From: JACVRW01 sp963837445
GTDB taxonomy: Bacteria > Actinomycetota > Thermoleophilia > Solirubrobacterales > Thermoleophilaceae
NCBI GenBank assembly: GCA_963837445.1
Contig: CAWINK010000022.1
Location: 62,001-126,000, forward strand
DNA: 64,000 nt
Direction of reading: 5' to 3'
The position numbers were made by a program, and so were the translations under genes. This document shows, in pieces, positions 16,939-25,673 of the stretch (position 1 is its first letter; each line of letters begins with the position of its first letter). Under the pieces are notes generated by a model. It was not told where the DNA came from, ran no database searches, and saw only the letters and a program-made list of their open reading frames with translations.

Positions 16939-17842
16939 GGACAGCAAGGCTGCGCAGCCGGCCGAGCCGGCTGCTGGCCCCACGGCGGTGGCCTTCTGCG
17001 GCCTCGGGATCATGGGCGGCCCGATGGCGGCGAACCTCGCGCGGGCTGGCTACGAGCTGTCCGTCTTCACGCGCACGACGGAGAAGGCCGAGCGCTTCGC
17101 CGGCGAGCACGGCGTCAGGTCGGCCACGACACCCCGCGAGGCGGCGGAGGGCGCCTCGGTGGTGATCACGATGGTCCCCGACGCGCCGGAGGTCGAGGAG
17201 GTCCTGCTCGGGGAGCAGGGCGCGGTCCACGGGCTCGAGGACGGCGCGCTGGCGATCGACATGTCCACGATCGCCCCGACGGCGGCCCGCACCATTGGCG
17301 AGCGGCTGGCGGACGACCGCGTGGCGTTCCTCGAGGCTCCGGTGTCCGGCTCCCGTCCGAAGGCGGAGGACGGCACGCTCACGATCATGGTCGGGGGCGC
17401 GCCGGAGGACTTCGAGCGCGCGCGTCCGCTGTTCGAGGCGATGGGCGAGCGAATCGTGCACGTGGGGCCACAGGGCCACGCACAGCTCGCGAAGCTGCTC
17501 ACCAACACGATGGGTGCGGTGCACGCCGTGGCACTCGCCGAATCGGTGCTCGCGGCGGAGCGCGCTGGACTCGATCCGGGCGCCTTTCTCGAGGTGGCTG
17601 CCGGCAGCGCCGGCAACTCGACCGTGCTCGGGCTGAAGGGGCGCCCGATGTTCGATCGAGACTTCAAGCCGCTCTTCAAGCTCGAGCACATGCTGAAGGA
17701 CGTGCGGCACTGCCTCGACGAGGCCAGGGCGCTCGGCGTGGAGCTGCGGCTGGGCTCACTCGTGGAGCCGCTCTACGCCCAGGCCGCGGAAAAAGGGCAT
17801 GCCGAGGACGACTTCGCCGCTGTTATCCGGTCTTTGGAGTAG
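16928..17842 (+). CDS. NAD(P)-dependent beta-hydroxyacid dehydrogenase family
   Basis: This 304-residue enzyme is of the 3-hydroxyisobutyrate/tartronate-semialdehyde/6-phosphogluconate-like family. The Rossmann signature FCGLGIMGGPMAANLARAGY is complete, as are the substrate-binding EAPVSGSRPKAEDGTL and the catalytic-Lys region (AQLAKLLTNTM). The ATG at 16928 has GGAGG eight bases upstream and overlaps the hydantoinase B stop by eleven bases. A GTG nine bases earlier is the alternative start. The substrate is unassigned. Co-transcription suggests it oxidises or reduces a hydroxyacid made from the ring-opened product. Confidence 0.85.
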   Translation: MASEDSKAAQPAEPAAGPTAVAFCGLGIMGGPMAANLARAGYELSVFTRTTEKAERFAGEHGVRSATTPREAAEGASVVITMVPDAPEVEEVLLGEQGAVHGLEDGALAIDMSTIAPTAARTIGERLADDRVAFLEAPVSGSRPKAEDGTLTIMVGGAPEDFERARPLFEAMGERIVHVGPQGHAQLAKLLTNTMGAVHAVALAESVLAAERAGLDPGAFLEVAAGSAGNSTVLGLKGRPMFDRDFKPLFKLEHMLKDVRHCLDEARALGVELRLGSLVEPLYAQAAEKGHAEDDFAAVIRSLE

Positions 17843-17958
17843 TCCAGAACAAATTTCCCTTGAAACCCGTGCGTTCGTTCGCAAGAATGGGCCGCCCGCG
17901 TCCCGCCCCACGTTGTCGCTGATGCCTCGACGCGGCGCTCTGGAGGTTTCTCTCGTCT

Positions 17959-18588
17959 ATGCCAGTTGCATTGAAGGAATGGGCCGTAACCGTGCGTGCG
18001 CTCGCCGAGGGCGAGCAGCTTCTCACCCTGCGTAAGGGCGGGATCCGCGAGGAGAACAAGCACTTCGAGATCGAGCACGATCGCTTCTTCCTCTACCCCA
18101 CGTTCGACCACCAGCGGAACGACCTGATCCGCCAGTCGCACCTGCCCGAGCTCGCCCGCGCGCTCGAGGAGGGCGTGTGGCCGGAAGACGAGCCGCCCGC
18201 GAAGGCGCTGCTCCAGGACGGCGGCATCCCGCAGCCGGAGCGCGTGCGCATACGTGCCTGGGCCGAGGTCGCCGCCAGCTACCTGATCACCGACCCGCGC
18301 GCGATCGACGCGCTGTCGCCGTACTACATCTGGACCACCGACTACGCGGAGAAGCGCCTGCACTGGAAGCGGCGCCACCCGCTCCACGTGATGGTGCTCC
18401 GCACCTACCGCATCCCGCGCCCGGTCACGGTGAAGGTGCGGCCGGAGTACCACGGCTGCCGTTCGTGGCTCGAGCTCTACCGCGACCTCCCCTTCGAGGG
18501 CACGCCCGTGCTCTCGGACGAGGAGTTCGAGCGCGCCTCCGAGGAGATCGAAGCGATCGCCTCGGACGCCGTGCCGGTCCTGGCCTAG
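17959..18588 (+). CDS. DUF1802 family protein
   Basis: This 209-residue soluble protein matches DUF1802: it starts LKEWAVTVRALAEGEQLLTLRKGGI and has the FLYPTFDHQRNDLI core and a second half ending with a WLELYRDLPFEGTPVLSDEEF segment. The family has no assigned biochemical function. GGAGG lies about 13 bases upstream of the ATG, a rather long spacing. The gene is monocistronic, with non-coding sequence on both sides. Confidence 0.8.
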   Translation: MPVALKEWAVTVRALAEGEQLLTLRKGGIREENKHFEIEHDRFFLYPTFDHQRNDLIRQSHLPELARALEEGVWPEDEPPAKALLQDGGIPQPERVRIRAWAEVAASYLITDPRAIDALSPYYIWTTDYAEKRLHWKRRHPLHVMVLRTYRIPRPVTVKVRPEYHGCRSWLELYRDLPFEGTPVLSDEEFERASEEIEAIASDAVPVLA

Positions 18589-18811
18589 CCCGTCCCCGAG
18601 GTCGACAACCCGCCCCACCCCCCTGTTCAGCGAAGGGGTAAGGCGCGTTGACGTTCGCATAGACGGACAAGCGCCCGAACCCCCGCCGAAGACGGATCGA
18701 GATCGACGTTTTCGACCTCCGGTCCCTTCACCGCTGCCGTAAGCGCGGGGAGCGGCGGCCCGCCGCCGGAACCGGCGCACGCCGCGCAGCAGCGGCGTAT
18801 TTTGCTGCGCC
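18589..18811 (+). promoter_or_regulatory. upstream region of the acylase with hairpin over the -10 box
   Basis: This 223-base gap holds no convincing gene. Just before the acylase ATG, GCGCAGCA (18784-18791) and TGCTGCGC (18803-18810) form a perfect eight-base inverted repeat. Its second arm overlaps TATTTT (18799-18804), the best -10 candidate, eight bases from the ATG. A protein binding the dyad would occlude the promoter. A second GC-rich dyad (GGCGGC/GCCGCC) lies near 18755. Confidence 0.4.
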
Positions 18812-21640
18812 ATGCGAAGCCTTGGAAGGCAGGGGGGCATGCGCGCGCTTGCCGCGGCATGCGCAATCTTCGTGGTCGGTGCCGGCGGCACCGCCGAGGC
18901 CCAGTTGCCGGGCCTGCCTCAGGTGCCCGGGCTGCCGGGGCTGCCCGCCGACACGCCCGTCCAGCCGTACGGCATGAACGACGGCGGCGGCTTCTGGAAC
19001 ATCCTGCCTCCTGGACAGAACGGGCATGCGACGGCCGCGGAGATCGGCGCGTTCCTCGCCGCCTGCCCGCCCCCGAAGACGAACTGCCCCGACGCGCCGC
19101 GCCCGAAGCACTCCTCCAAGGAGCTACAGATGTACGGCGACCTCGTCTACGCCTCCCCCGGCCTGAGCGCCGCCGACATCCCGAAGTACTTCAAGGACGC
19201 CACCTTCGGCGTCAAGCAGAACGAGGCCGAGCGCATCTACTCGCCGCCCGGCCGCGACGACGTGACGATCGTTCGCGACGGCAACTTCGGCGTGCCCCAC
19301 ATCTACGGCAAGACGCGCCCCGGCACCATGTTCGGGCTCGGGTACGTGGGTGCCGAGGACCGTCTCTTCGTGATGGACGCGCTCCGCCACGCGGGACGCG
19401 GGGAGCTGTCGACGTTCGCCGGCGGCGCGGCGGGCAACCGCGCGCAGGACCACACGCAGTGGGAGCTCGCGCCCTACACGGAAGCCGACCTCCAGCGCCA
19501 GTACGACCTCGGCGACGAGGTCTACGGCGCGGCTGGCGCGAGCCTCCAGGATGACGTGACCAACTACGTGGCGGGGATCAACCGCTACATCGCAGAGGCG
19601 CGCGTGAACCCGCTGAAGATGCCGGGCGAGTACGCGGCGATCGGCCGGCCGGGACCGGAGGACTGGAAGGTCACGGACGTGATCGCCACGGCGAGCCTGA
19701 TCGGCGGGATCTTCGGCAAGGGCGGCGGCCGCGAGCTCGACTCGGCGCTGCTGCTTCAGGACGCCCAGCAGCGCTTCGGGCGCAAGCGCGGCAAGCGGGT
19801 GTGGGCGGACCTCCGAAGCGCGGAGGATCCCGAGGCGCCGGTCACCGTGGCGGGCAGGCGCTTCCCCTACCGCGCCGAGCCGCGCAGGCTGCGACGCGGC
19901 GGCGTGGTGCTGCCCGACCGCGGCAGCGTGCGCCCCCTCGAGGTGGTGAAGGGCAGCGCTGCCGCCAGCGCGAGCGGCCGCGAGGACACCGGCCTCGGTG
20001 GGCTGCTGGCGTTCCCGCGCCAGAGCTCGAACGCGCTGCTCGTGTCCGGGCGCGAGTCTCAGTCCGGGAAGCCGCTCGCCGTGATGGGTCCCCAGACGGC
20101 CTACTTCGCGCCGCAGCTCCTGATGGACGTGGACGTGCACGGACCGGGCATCGACGCGAGGGGCGCCACCTTCGCCGGGATCAGCCTCTACGTGCTGCTC
20201 GGCCGCGGGCGCGACTACGCGTGGAGCGCCACCTCGGCGGGGCAGGACATCATCGACACGTTCGCGGTCCCGCTCTGCGAGCCGGATGGCTCAGCGCCGA
20301 CGATCGACTCGATGCACTACAGCTTCCGCGGCCAGTGCGTTCCGATCGAGGTGCTCGAGAAGACCAACAGCTGGACTCCGAGCCCCGCCGACGACACGCC
20401 GCCAGGCTCCGAGACGCTGCACGCCGAGCGCACCAAGCTCGGCCTCGTGACCGCCCGCGCCACCAGGAAGGGCAAGCCGGTGGCGTTCACGAAGCTGCGC
20501 TCGACCTACTTCCACGAGGCGGACTCGGCGCTCGGCTTCGTGGAGCTGAACGACCCGAGCAAGATCCGCGGCCCGCGCGACTTCCAGCGCGCCGCGTCCA
20601 AGATCGGCTTCACGTTCAACTGGTTCTACGTGGACCACTCGCAGATCGGCTACTTCAACTCCGGAAACAACCCGGTGCGCGCGCCGCGCACGAGCTCGCA
20701 CTTCCCCGTGAGCTCCGCCTTCGAGTGGCGCAACTGGAACCCCGACCTGTCGACCGCGACCTACACGGCGAGGGCCTCGCACCCGCAGGTGATCGACCAG
20801 GCTTTCATCGCCAACTGGAACAACAAGCAGGCTCGCGGCACGCGCGCGGGAGACGACAACTTCGGTTACAGCTCGATCTACCGCTCGCAGTCGCTCTCCG
20901 ACCGCATCCGAAGGGGAACCCGCGGCGCCAGGAAGATGTCTCTGGTCCAGCTGATCGATGCGATGGAGAGCGCGGGCACGGTCGACCTTCGCGCGACGAA
21001 GGTGCTGCCGTTCGCGCTGCGCGTTCTGGGCAGGCCGCGCGACCCGAAGCTGCGCCGGGCGATCGCCACCCTCCGCGCCTGGGTGCGCGCCGGAGGGCAC
21101 CGGCTGGATCGCGACCGCAACGGCGTGTACGAGCGCACTGAGGCGATCTCGATCCTCGATCGCTGGTGGCCGAAGTGGATGCGCGCGCAGTTCAGGCCGA
21201 CGCTCGGGGCCGCCCCGTACAAGCGTCTGCTCTCCCTGATCAGCCAGGACGACGACCCCAACCTGGATGGCGAGCACCACGGCTCGGCCTATCAGGGCGG
21301 CTGGTACGGCTACGCGCAGAAGGACCTCCGCAGGCTCCTCGGCCGGAGGGTGCGCGGCAAGCTGTCACGGGTGTACTGCGGCGGAGGGAAGGGCAGGCAG
21401 GGCACCCTTCGCAAGTGCCGCGCGCGCCTGCGCGCCTCGCTGAAGCGTGCCCTGAACTCGGATCCCGCGGTCTTCTACAAGGACGAGACCTGCGAGGCCT
21501 ATGAGATGCCGTCGGACCAGTGGTGCTACGACGCGGTGCGCCAGCGCCCGGTCGGCGCGATCAACCAGCCGCTGATCCACTGGATCAACCGCCCGACGTT
21601 CCAGCAGGTGATCGAGGTCACGAAGCGCGCGCCGCGCTGA
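18812..21640 (+). CDS. secreted penicillin-acylase-family N-terminal-nucleophile amidohydrolase
   Basis: This 942-residue exported enzyme has a signal peptide (ALAAACAIFVVGAGGTAEA) that ends near residue 32. The A-chain-like region contains VTIVRDGNFGVPHIYG and GYVGAEDRLFVMDALRHAGRGELS. The B-chain would begin at a Ser in the FPRQSSNALLVSG segment, equivalent to the autocatalytic Ser nucleophile of penicillin G acylase, PvdQ and AHL acylases. Gly at the residue before the nucleophile is replaced by Ser. Downstream Asn/Arg segments fit the fold. The extension of about 100 residues beyond the common 780-850 includes a Lys/Arg-rich C-terminus. The natural substrate may be acyl-homoserine lactones, lipopeptides or other amides. 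Confidence 0.85.
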   Translation: MRSLGRQGGMRALAAACAIFVVGAGGTAEAQLPGLPQVPGLPGLPADTPVQPYGMNDGGGFWNILPPGQNGHATAAEIGAFLAACPPPKTNCPDAPRPKHSSKELQMYGDLVYASPGLSAADIPKYFKDATFGVKQNEAERIYSPPGRDDVTIVRDGNFGVPHIYGKTRPGTMFGLGYVGAEDRLFVMDALRHAGRGELSTFAGGAAGNRAQDHTQWELAPYTEADLQRQYDLGDEVYGAAGASLQDDVTNYVAGINRYIAEARVNPLKMPGEYAAIGRPGPEDWKVTDVIATASLIGGIFGKGGGRELDSALLLQDAQQRFGRKRGKRVWADLRSAEDPEAPVTVAGRRFPYRAEPRRLRRGGVVLPDRGSVRPLEVVKGSAAASASGREDTGLGGLLAFPRQSSNALLVSGRESQSGKPLAVMGPQTAYFAPQLLMDVDVHGPGIDARGATFAGISLYVLLGRGRDYAWSATSAGQDIIDTFAVPLCEPDGSAPTIDSMHYSFRGQCVPIEVLEKTNSWTPSPADDTPPGSETLHAERTKLGLVTARATRKGKPVAFTKLRSTYFHEADSALGFVELNDPSKIRGPRDFQRAASKIGFTFNWFYVDHSQIGYFNSGNNPVRAPRTSSHFPVSSAFEWRNWNPDLSTATYTARASHPQVIDQAFIANWNNKQARGTRAGDDNFGYSSIYRSQSLSDRIRRGTRGARKMSLVQLIDAMESAGTVDLRATKVLPFALRVLGRPRDPKLRRAIATLRAWVRAGGHRLDRDRNGVYERTEAISILDRWWPKWMRAQFRPTLGAAPYKRLLSLISQDDDPNLDGEHHGSAYQGGWYGYAQKDLRRLLGRRVRGKLSRVYCGGGKGRQGTLRKCRARLRASLKRALNSDPAVFYKDETCEAYEMPSDQWCYDAVRQRPVGAINQPLIHWINRPTFQQVIEVTKRAPR

Positions 21641-22643
21641 AGCGGCGCGGGTCGAACGGGGACGCGTCCAGCTCCGGCTGCTCGCCGCAGATCATCTGCG
21701 CGAGCAGGCGGCCCGAGATCGGCCCGTGGCAAACACCCGCTCCCTCGTGGCCGGTGCTGGTCCAGATGCCGTCGCTGAGCGGGCCGATTGCGGGAAGGCC
21801 GTCCGGAAGCCAGGGCCGGAAGCCGCACCAGCTGCGCGTCACACGTAGCTCGCTGAGCCGGGGCACGAAGCGGGTCGCGCGTTCCAGCATCGCCTGCGTC
21901 ACCACCTCACGCACCGCCGGCTCGAAGCCCACGCGCTCGCGGCTCGAACCCACCAGCAGCTCGTGGCCGTCGAGCGTCTGCTCGATGACCACGGCCAGCG
22001 CCAGGCGCTCGTCGCTGTCGGCCACCGCGTCCATGTAGGCGGCCTCGATCAGCTTGTGGCGGATCAGCCCTCGCGGCGCGGCCAGGGCCACGAGCTGGCC
22101 CTTGCGCGGCTCTACGGGAAGCCCCGTCAGCTCGTCGGCCCACGGCCCGGTGGCGAGCACGATGTGCTCGCAGGCGAGCCGCTCGCCGTTCTCGAGCGTC
22201 ACCGACCCGGGCTCGACCGAGCTCACGGCGGCCCCCTCCCGCACCGGCACCTCAGCGGCGAGCGCCCGCGTGAGGCCGACCGCGTCCACCTGAAGGTCCT
22301 GGGGCTCGCGCAGCACGCGCACGCCGGGGGCCAGCGCCGGCTCGAGCTCCGATGCGGGCGATCCGTCCGGGTGATCGAGGAGAAGCGCGCCCTTGCGCGT
22401 CACGCGCGCGGCCGGGAAGCGCTCGCCCAGCTCCACCCAGAGGTCGCGGCCGGCGAGCGCCAGCTCGCGCTCGGCGCCGGGGGGCTTGTCGCACACGAGC
22501 ACGTTGCCCTCGCCGACGCCGGTGGTGCCGCTCGAGACGGCGCCGCGGTCGAGCAGCAGGACATCCAGCCCGCGTTCCTCCAGGAAGAATGCCGCGGCCG
22601 CTCCGCAGATCCCGGCGCCTACGACGATCGCGTCAGCCGACAC
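21618..22643 (-). CDS. FAD-dependent D-amino acid (cis-4-hydroxy-D-proline) oxidase/dehydrogenase
   Basis: This 341-residue DAO-family flavoprotein has an N-terminal FAD motif IVVGAGICGAAAAFFLEERG, a middle TGPWADELTGLPVEPRKGQLVAL and a C-terminal WCGFRPWLPDGLPAIGP plus TGHEGAGVCHGP, the standard glycine-oxidase/DadA-like order. It is the last gene of a three-gene operon with a hydroxyproline epimerase-like and a DapA-like gene. The expected reaction is cis-4-hydroxy-D-proline to pyrroline-4-hydroxy-2-carboxylate. This role is inferred from context, since DAO paralogues with other substrates look similar. It overlaps the epimerase gene by eleven bases and the convergent acylase by 23. Confidence 0.82.
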   Translation of the reverse strand: MSADAIVVGAGICGAAAAFFLEERGLDVLLLDRGAVSSGTTGVGEGNVLVCDKPPGAERELALAGRDLWVELGERFPAARVTRKGALLLDHPDGSPASELEPALAPGVRVLREPQDLQVDAVGLTRALAAEVPVREGAAVSSVEPGSVTLENGERLACEHIVLATGPWADELTGLPVEPRKGQLVALAAPRGLIRHKLIEAAYMDAVADSDERLALAVVIEQTLDGHELLVGSSRERVGFEPAVREVVTQAMLERATRFVPRLSELRVTRSWCGFRPWLPDGLPAIGPLSDGIWTSTGHEGAGVCHGPISGRLLAQMICGEQPELDASPFDPRRFSAARAS

Positions 22644-23613
22644 GGAAGCCGTGCGGGAACGGATCCTCGGGATCGAGCAGGTACTGCCCCATGCCGGTGA
22701 TCCAGGCGCGGCCCGTGATCTCCGGCACCGCCGCGGGCCGTCCGCCGACCGTCGTCTCCTCTAGCAGCCGGCCGGTGAACCGGGTCCCGATGATCCCCTC
22801 GTTCACGAACGGCGCGCCGATTGCCAGCTCGCCGCGAGACCAGAGCTGCGCCATCCGGGCGCTCGTGCCGGTGCCGCACGGCGAGCGGTCGACCCAGCCG
22901 GGATGGATCGCGGTGGCCGAACGGCTGTCGGCTCCGTTCAGTCCGGGCGCGGTCCAGACCACGTGGCGGCAGCCGCGGATGTCCGGGTCCTCGGGGTGCA
23001 CCGGCTCGTCGACCGCAGCCATCAGCGCGAGCCCCGCCGCGACCAGCTCGCCCGCCTGCTCGGGTCTCACCTCGAGCCCGGCCGAGGCCGCGTCGGCGAT
23101 CGCATAGAAGTTGCCGCCGTAGGCCATGTCGTAGCGCACGCCCGCGGCCTCGCCGTCAGTGGCGTGAAGGAAGGAGGGCACGTTGCGCAGGCTTACCGAC
23201 CTCGCCCGGCCGTCCTCCACCTGAACGCGCGCCTCGACCAGACCGGCGGGCACGTCGAGGCGGACCACCGTCTCCGGCTCGCGAACCTCGACCATCCCCG
23301 TCTCCACGAGCACCGTGGCCACGCCGATCGTCCCGTGGCCGCACATCGGCAGGCAGCCGCTCACCTCGATGTAGACGACGCCCCAGTCGGCGTCGTCGCG
23401 GCACGGCGGCTGGAGGATCGCGCCGGACATCGCAGCGTGGCCGCGCGGCTCGTGCATCAGCAGCGTGCGCACCCAGTCGCGCTCGCGCTCGAAGCGCAGC
23501 TTGCGTTCGAGCATCGTGTCCCCGGGGAGGACGCCGATGCCGCCGGTGATCACGCGCGTCGGCATTCCCTCGGTGTGGGAGTCGACGGCGTGGAAGACGC
23601 GGCCTGCGCGCAT
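22633..23613 (-). CDS. proline racemase family, 4-hydroxyproline 2-epimerase-like
   Basis: This 326-residue enzyme has both catalytic cysteines: Cys91 in MCGHGTIG and Cys246 in SPCGTGTSARM. Two Cys indicate racemase/epimerase rather than the Thr-containing dehydratase branch. GHGTIG, rather than GHNSIG, is the pattern usually seen in 4-hydroxyproline epimerases. It should convert trans-4-hydroxy-L-proline to cis-4-hydroxy-D-proline, the substrate of the oxidase encoded next. It overlaps both neighbours, consistent with coupled translation. A 3-hydroxyproline role is less likely. Confidence 0.88.
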   Translation of the reverse strand: MRAGRVFHAVDSHTEGMPTRVITGGIGVLPGDTMLERKLRFERERDWVRTLLMHEPRGHAAMSGAILQPPCRDDADWGVVYIEVSGCLPMCGHGTIGVATVLVETGMVEVREPETVVRLDVPAGLVEARVQVEDGRARSVSLRNVPSFLHATDGEAAGVRYDMAYGGNFYAIADAASAGLEVRPEQAGELVAAGLALMAAVDEPVHPEDPDIRGCRHVVWTAPGLNGADSRSATAIHPGWVDRSPCGTGTSARMAQLWSRGELAIGAPFVNEGIIGTRFTGRLLEETTVGGRPAAVPEITGRAWITGMGQYLLDPEDPFPHGFRVG

Positions 23614-24497
23614 CAGCGCTGGATCGCCGCGAGCTCCAGGGCGTCGACCGCGGCGCGAGCCGTCTCCTGCTCGGCCTCGGTGAGCGGCAGGCGCGGCGGC
23701 CGCGTGGGGCCGCCGTGGTGGCCGGTGAGGTCAAGCGCGGTCTTGAAGTACTGGACGAGCTTGGGCGTCATGTCGAGCCGCGCGAGCGGCAGCAGCCGGG
23801 TGTGACAGGCGCGGGCGGCCTCCAGATCGCCGTCGGCGACGAGCGACTCGAGCTCCAGGCAGAGCTCGGGAGCCACGTTGGCCACGCCGGACACCCAGCC
23901 CACCGCGCCCGCGGCGTAGCCCTCGAGCGCCCAGTCGTCACCTCCCACCAGCACCTCCAGGCGCTCGCCCGCAAGCTCCACGAGCTGCGCAATCCGCCGG
24001 GCGTCCCCCGAGCACTCCTTCACGGCGACGATGCGCTCGTGGCGCTCGGCAAGCCGGACGATCGTCTCGGCGGGCAGGTCCTGGCGAGCCGCCTCGGGGT
24101 TGTTGTAGAGCATCACCGGAAGGTCGGTCGCCGATGTGACCGCGGCGAAGTGCGCATCCAGCTCGCGCTCGTCGGCGACATAGGTCGTGGGCGGCAGGCA
24201 CATCACCCCGGTCGCGCCGAGCGCCGCCGCCGCCTCGGCACGGCGTGCGGCGCCGGGGCCGTCAGGCGACGAGATGCCCACGGTCACCTGAGCACCGCTC
24301 GCGATCGCCGTTTCGATCACGACCGTGCGCTCGTGGTCGGACAGCGCCCCGGCCTCGCCCATCGTCCCGCACACCACCACGTCGCGGATGCCGCGCTCCA
24401 CGAGCGCCAGCGCGTTTGCCGCGAGGCGATCGGGCGCCAGCGACAGGTCGTCCTGGAACGGCGTGAGAAGGGCGGGGATGACCGAACGGAACGTCAT
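23613..24497 (-). CDS. DapA/NAL superfamily lyase, probable pyrroline-4-hydroxy-2-carboxylate deaminase
   Basis: This 294-residue TIM-barrel protein has a Schiff-base lysine, Lys160, in IVAVKECSGD and the catalytic Tyr131 in VMLYNNPEA. The N-terminal VIPALLTPFQDD and GTMGEAGAL loops are typical. In hydroxyproline catabolism a DapA-like enzyme deaminates pyrroline-4-hydroxy-2-carboxylate to alpha-ketoglutarate semialdehyde. The operon with an epimerase and a D-amino acid oxidase supports that reaction over true dihydrodipicolinate synthesis. The final semialdehyde dehydrogenase is not in the window. It begins the catabolic trio, 28 bases downstream of the propeller gene. Confidence 0.85.
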   Translation of the reverse strand: MTFRSVIPALLTPFQDDLSLAPDRLAANALALVERGIRDVVVCGTMGEAGALSDHERTVVIETAIASGAQVTVGISSPDGPGAARRAEAAAALGATGVMCLPPTTYVADERELDAHFAAVTSATDLPVMLYNNPEAARQDLPAETIVRLAERHERIVAVKECSGDARRIAQLVELAGERLEVLVGGDDWALEGYAAGAVGWVSGVANVAPELCLELESLVADGDLEAARACHTRLLPLARLDMTPKLVQYFKTALDLTGHHGGPTRPPRLPLTEAEQETARAAVDALELAAIQR

Positions 24498-24524
24498 TGA
24501 GCGCTCGGCGGCGAGACTAACGCG

Positions 24525-25673
24525 CTAGCCCGGGCAGCACCAGCCAGCCAGGCGCGGGAAGCCGCCCGCGGCGCCCAGCTCGGCGCTCACGCCGTGGAGC
24601 GCCCTGCGCACGCGACCGTCCGGGCCGAGCAGCAACCACTGGTCGGCGTCCCGCCAGGCGAGCAGCAGCTGGCGGCCGTCGCGCGACCACGCGAGACCGT
24701 CGACGTCGCCCTGGAAGAGCTGCCTTGGCCTGCCGGCGCCCGAGAGCGGCACGTCGAGTACCCGCGCGCCGCCCGCGCCGGCCACCACAACGGCCGCCCG
24801 CCCGCCCGAGGGATGGAGCGCGATCTGCCGCGCCCGGCCGGGGAGCTCGAGCGTGCGAAGCACGCGACCGCCCGTATCGAGCACGGTGAGCGCACGCGCG
24901 GACAGCGCTGCGAGCCGCCGCCCGTCGCGTGACCAGGCGAGGTAGCGCGTGCCCGCCAGGCTCGCCGGCCCGGCCACGCGCCAGAGCGTCGAGCGGGTAT
25001 CCACGTCCACGGCCTCGAGCCCGCCCCGCTCGCGCGCGTACACGAGTACGTGGTCGGCGTGCGGCCGCCACGCCGGTGTGACAGCCGCGGCGCCGCGGCG
25101 GAGCGCTGCGTCGCCCGCGCCGTTGCCCCCCACGGTCCGCAGCACGCGGCCCTCCAGATACGCCACGAAGAAGCCGTCGCCCGTGCCCCAGGCCGGGTGG
25201 TGCACCCGCCCGGGGCGCGCCACCGACCACTTCTGCGTTCCGGCCGGGTCCACCGCCACCACCCGGTGACCGTCGACTCCCACCACGTGCAGGCCGCGGG
25301 GGGACCAGCCGGCATCGGCGAAGGAGCCGAGCCGGCGCCAGCCATCGGGGTGAATGGCGTAGGCGCCGGAGCGCGAGACCGCGAGCACCGACGCGCCCGC
25401 CGGCAGCTCCGCGAACGCGGGCCTCGCCGGGGTGGCCGAGTCCGCGAAGCGATCTCCGATCCAGTCGCCCACCTCGGCGCCGGCGGGCGTGAGCGCCGCC
25501 ACGAGGCCCACGCACAGGGCTGCCGCCACGAGCGCGAGCCGAAGCGCGAGCCGCCGCGGCCGCCGTGCGGGCGTGCGCGCCGACAGCGCGGCCTCCACCA
25601 CCGGCCAGCTGCGCGCGGCCGCCTCGGCCTCGCCGGGCAGCGGCTGCTCGCGGATGCGCTCGCGCACGTTCAC
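24525..25673 (-). CDS. single-pass membrane beta-propeller protein, candidate anti-sigma partner
   Basis: This 382-residue protein has a cytoplasmic N-terminus of about 42 residues (MNVRERIREQPLPGEAEAAA), one transmembrane helix (LALVAAALCVGLVAAL, about 45-62) and an extracytoplasmic WD40/YVTN-like repeat region with recurring AWSRDGR and LHPSGGR blades. It overlaps the ECF sigma gene by ATGA. That position and topology fit an anti-sigma factor, but no zinc-binding HxxxCxxC motif is present, so it would be a non-canonical one. An alternative is a sensor propeller anchored at the membrane without sigma binding. Confidence 0.6.
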   Translation of the reverse strand: MNVRERIREQPLPGEAEAAARSWPVVEAALSARTPARRPRRLALRLALVAAALCVGLVAALTPAGAEVGDWIGDRFADSATPARPAFAELPAGASVLAVSRSGAYAIHPDGWRRLGSFADAGWSPRGLHVVGVDGHRVVAVDPAGTQKWSVARPGRVHHPAWGTGDGFFVAYLEGRVLRTVGGNGAGDAALRRGAAAVTPAWRPHADHVLVYARERGGLEAVDVDTRSTLWRVAGPASLAGTRYLAWSRDGRRLAALSARALTVLDTGGRVLRTLELPGRARQIALHPSGGRAAVVVAGAGGARVLDVPLSGAGRPRQLFQGDVDGLAWSRDGRQLLLAWRDADQWLLLGPDGRVRRALHGVSAELGAAGGFPRLAGWCCPG

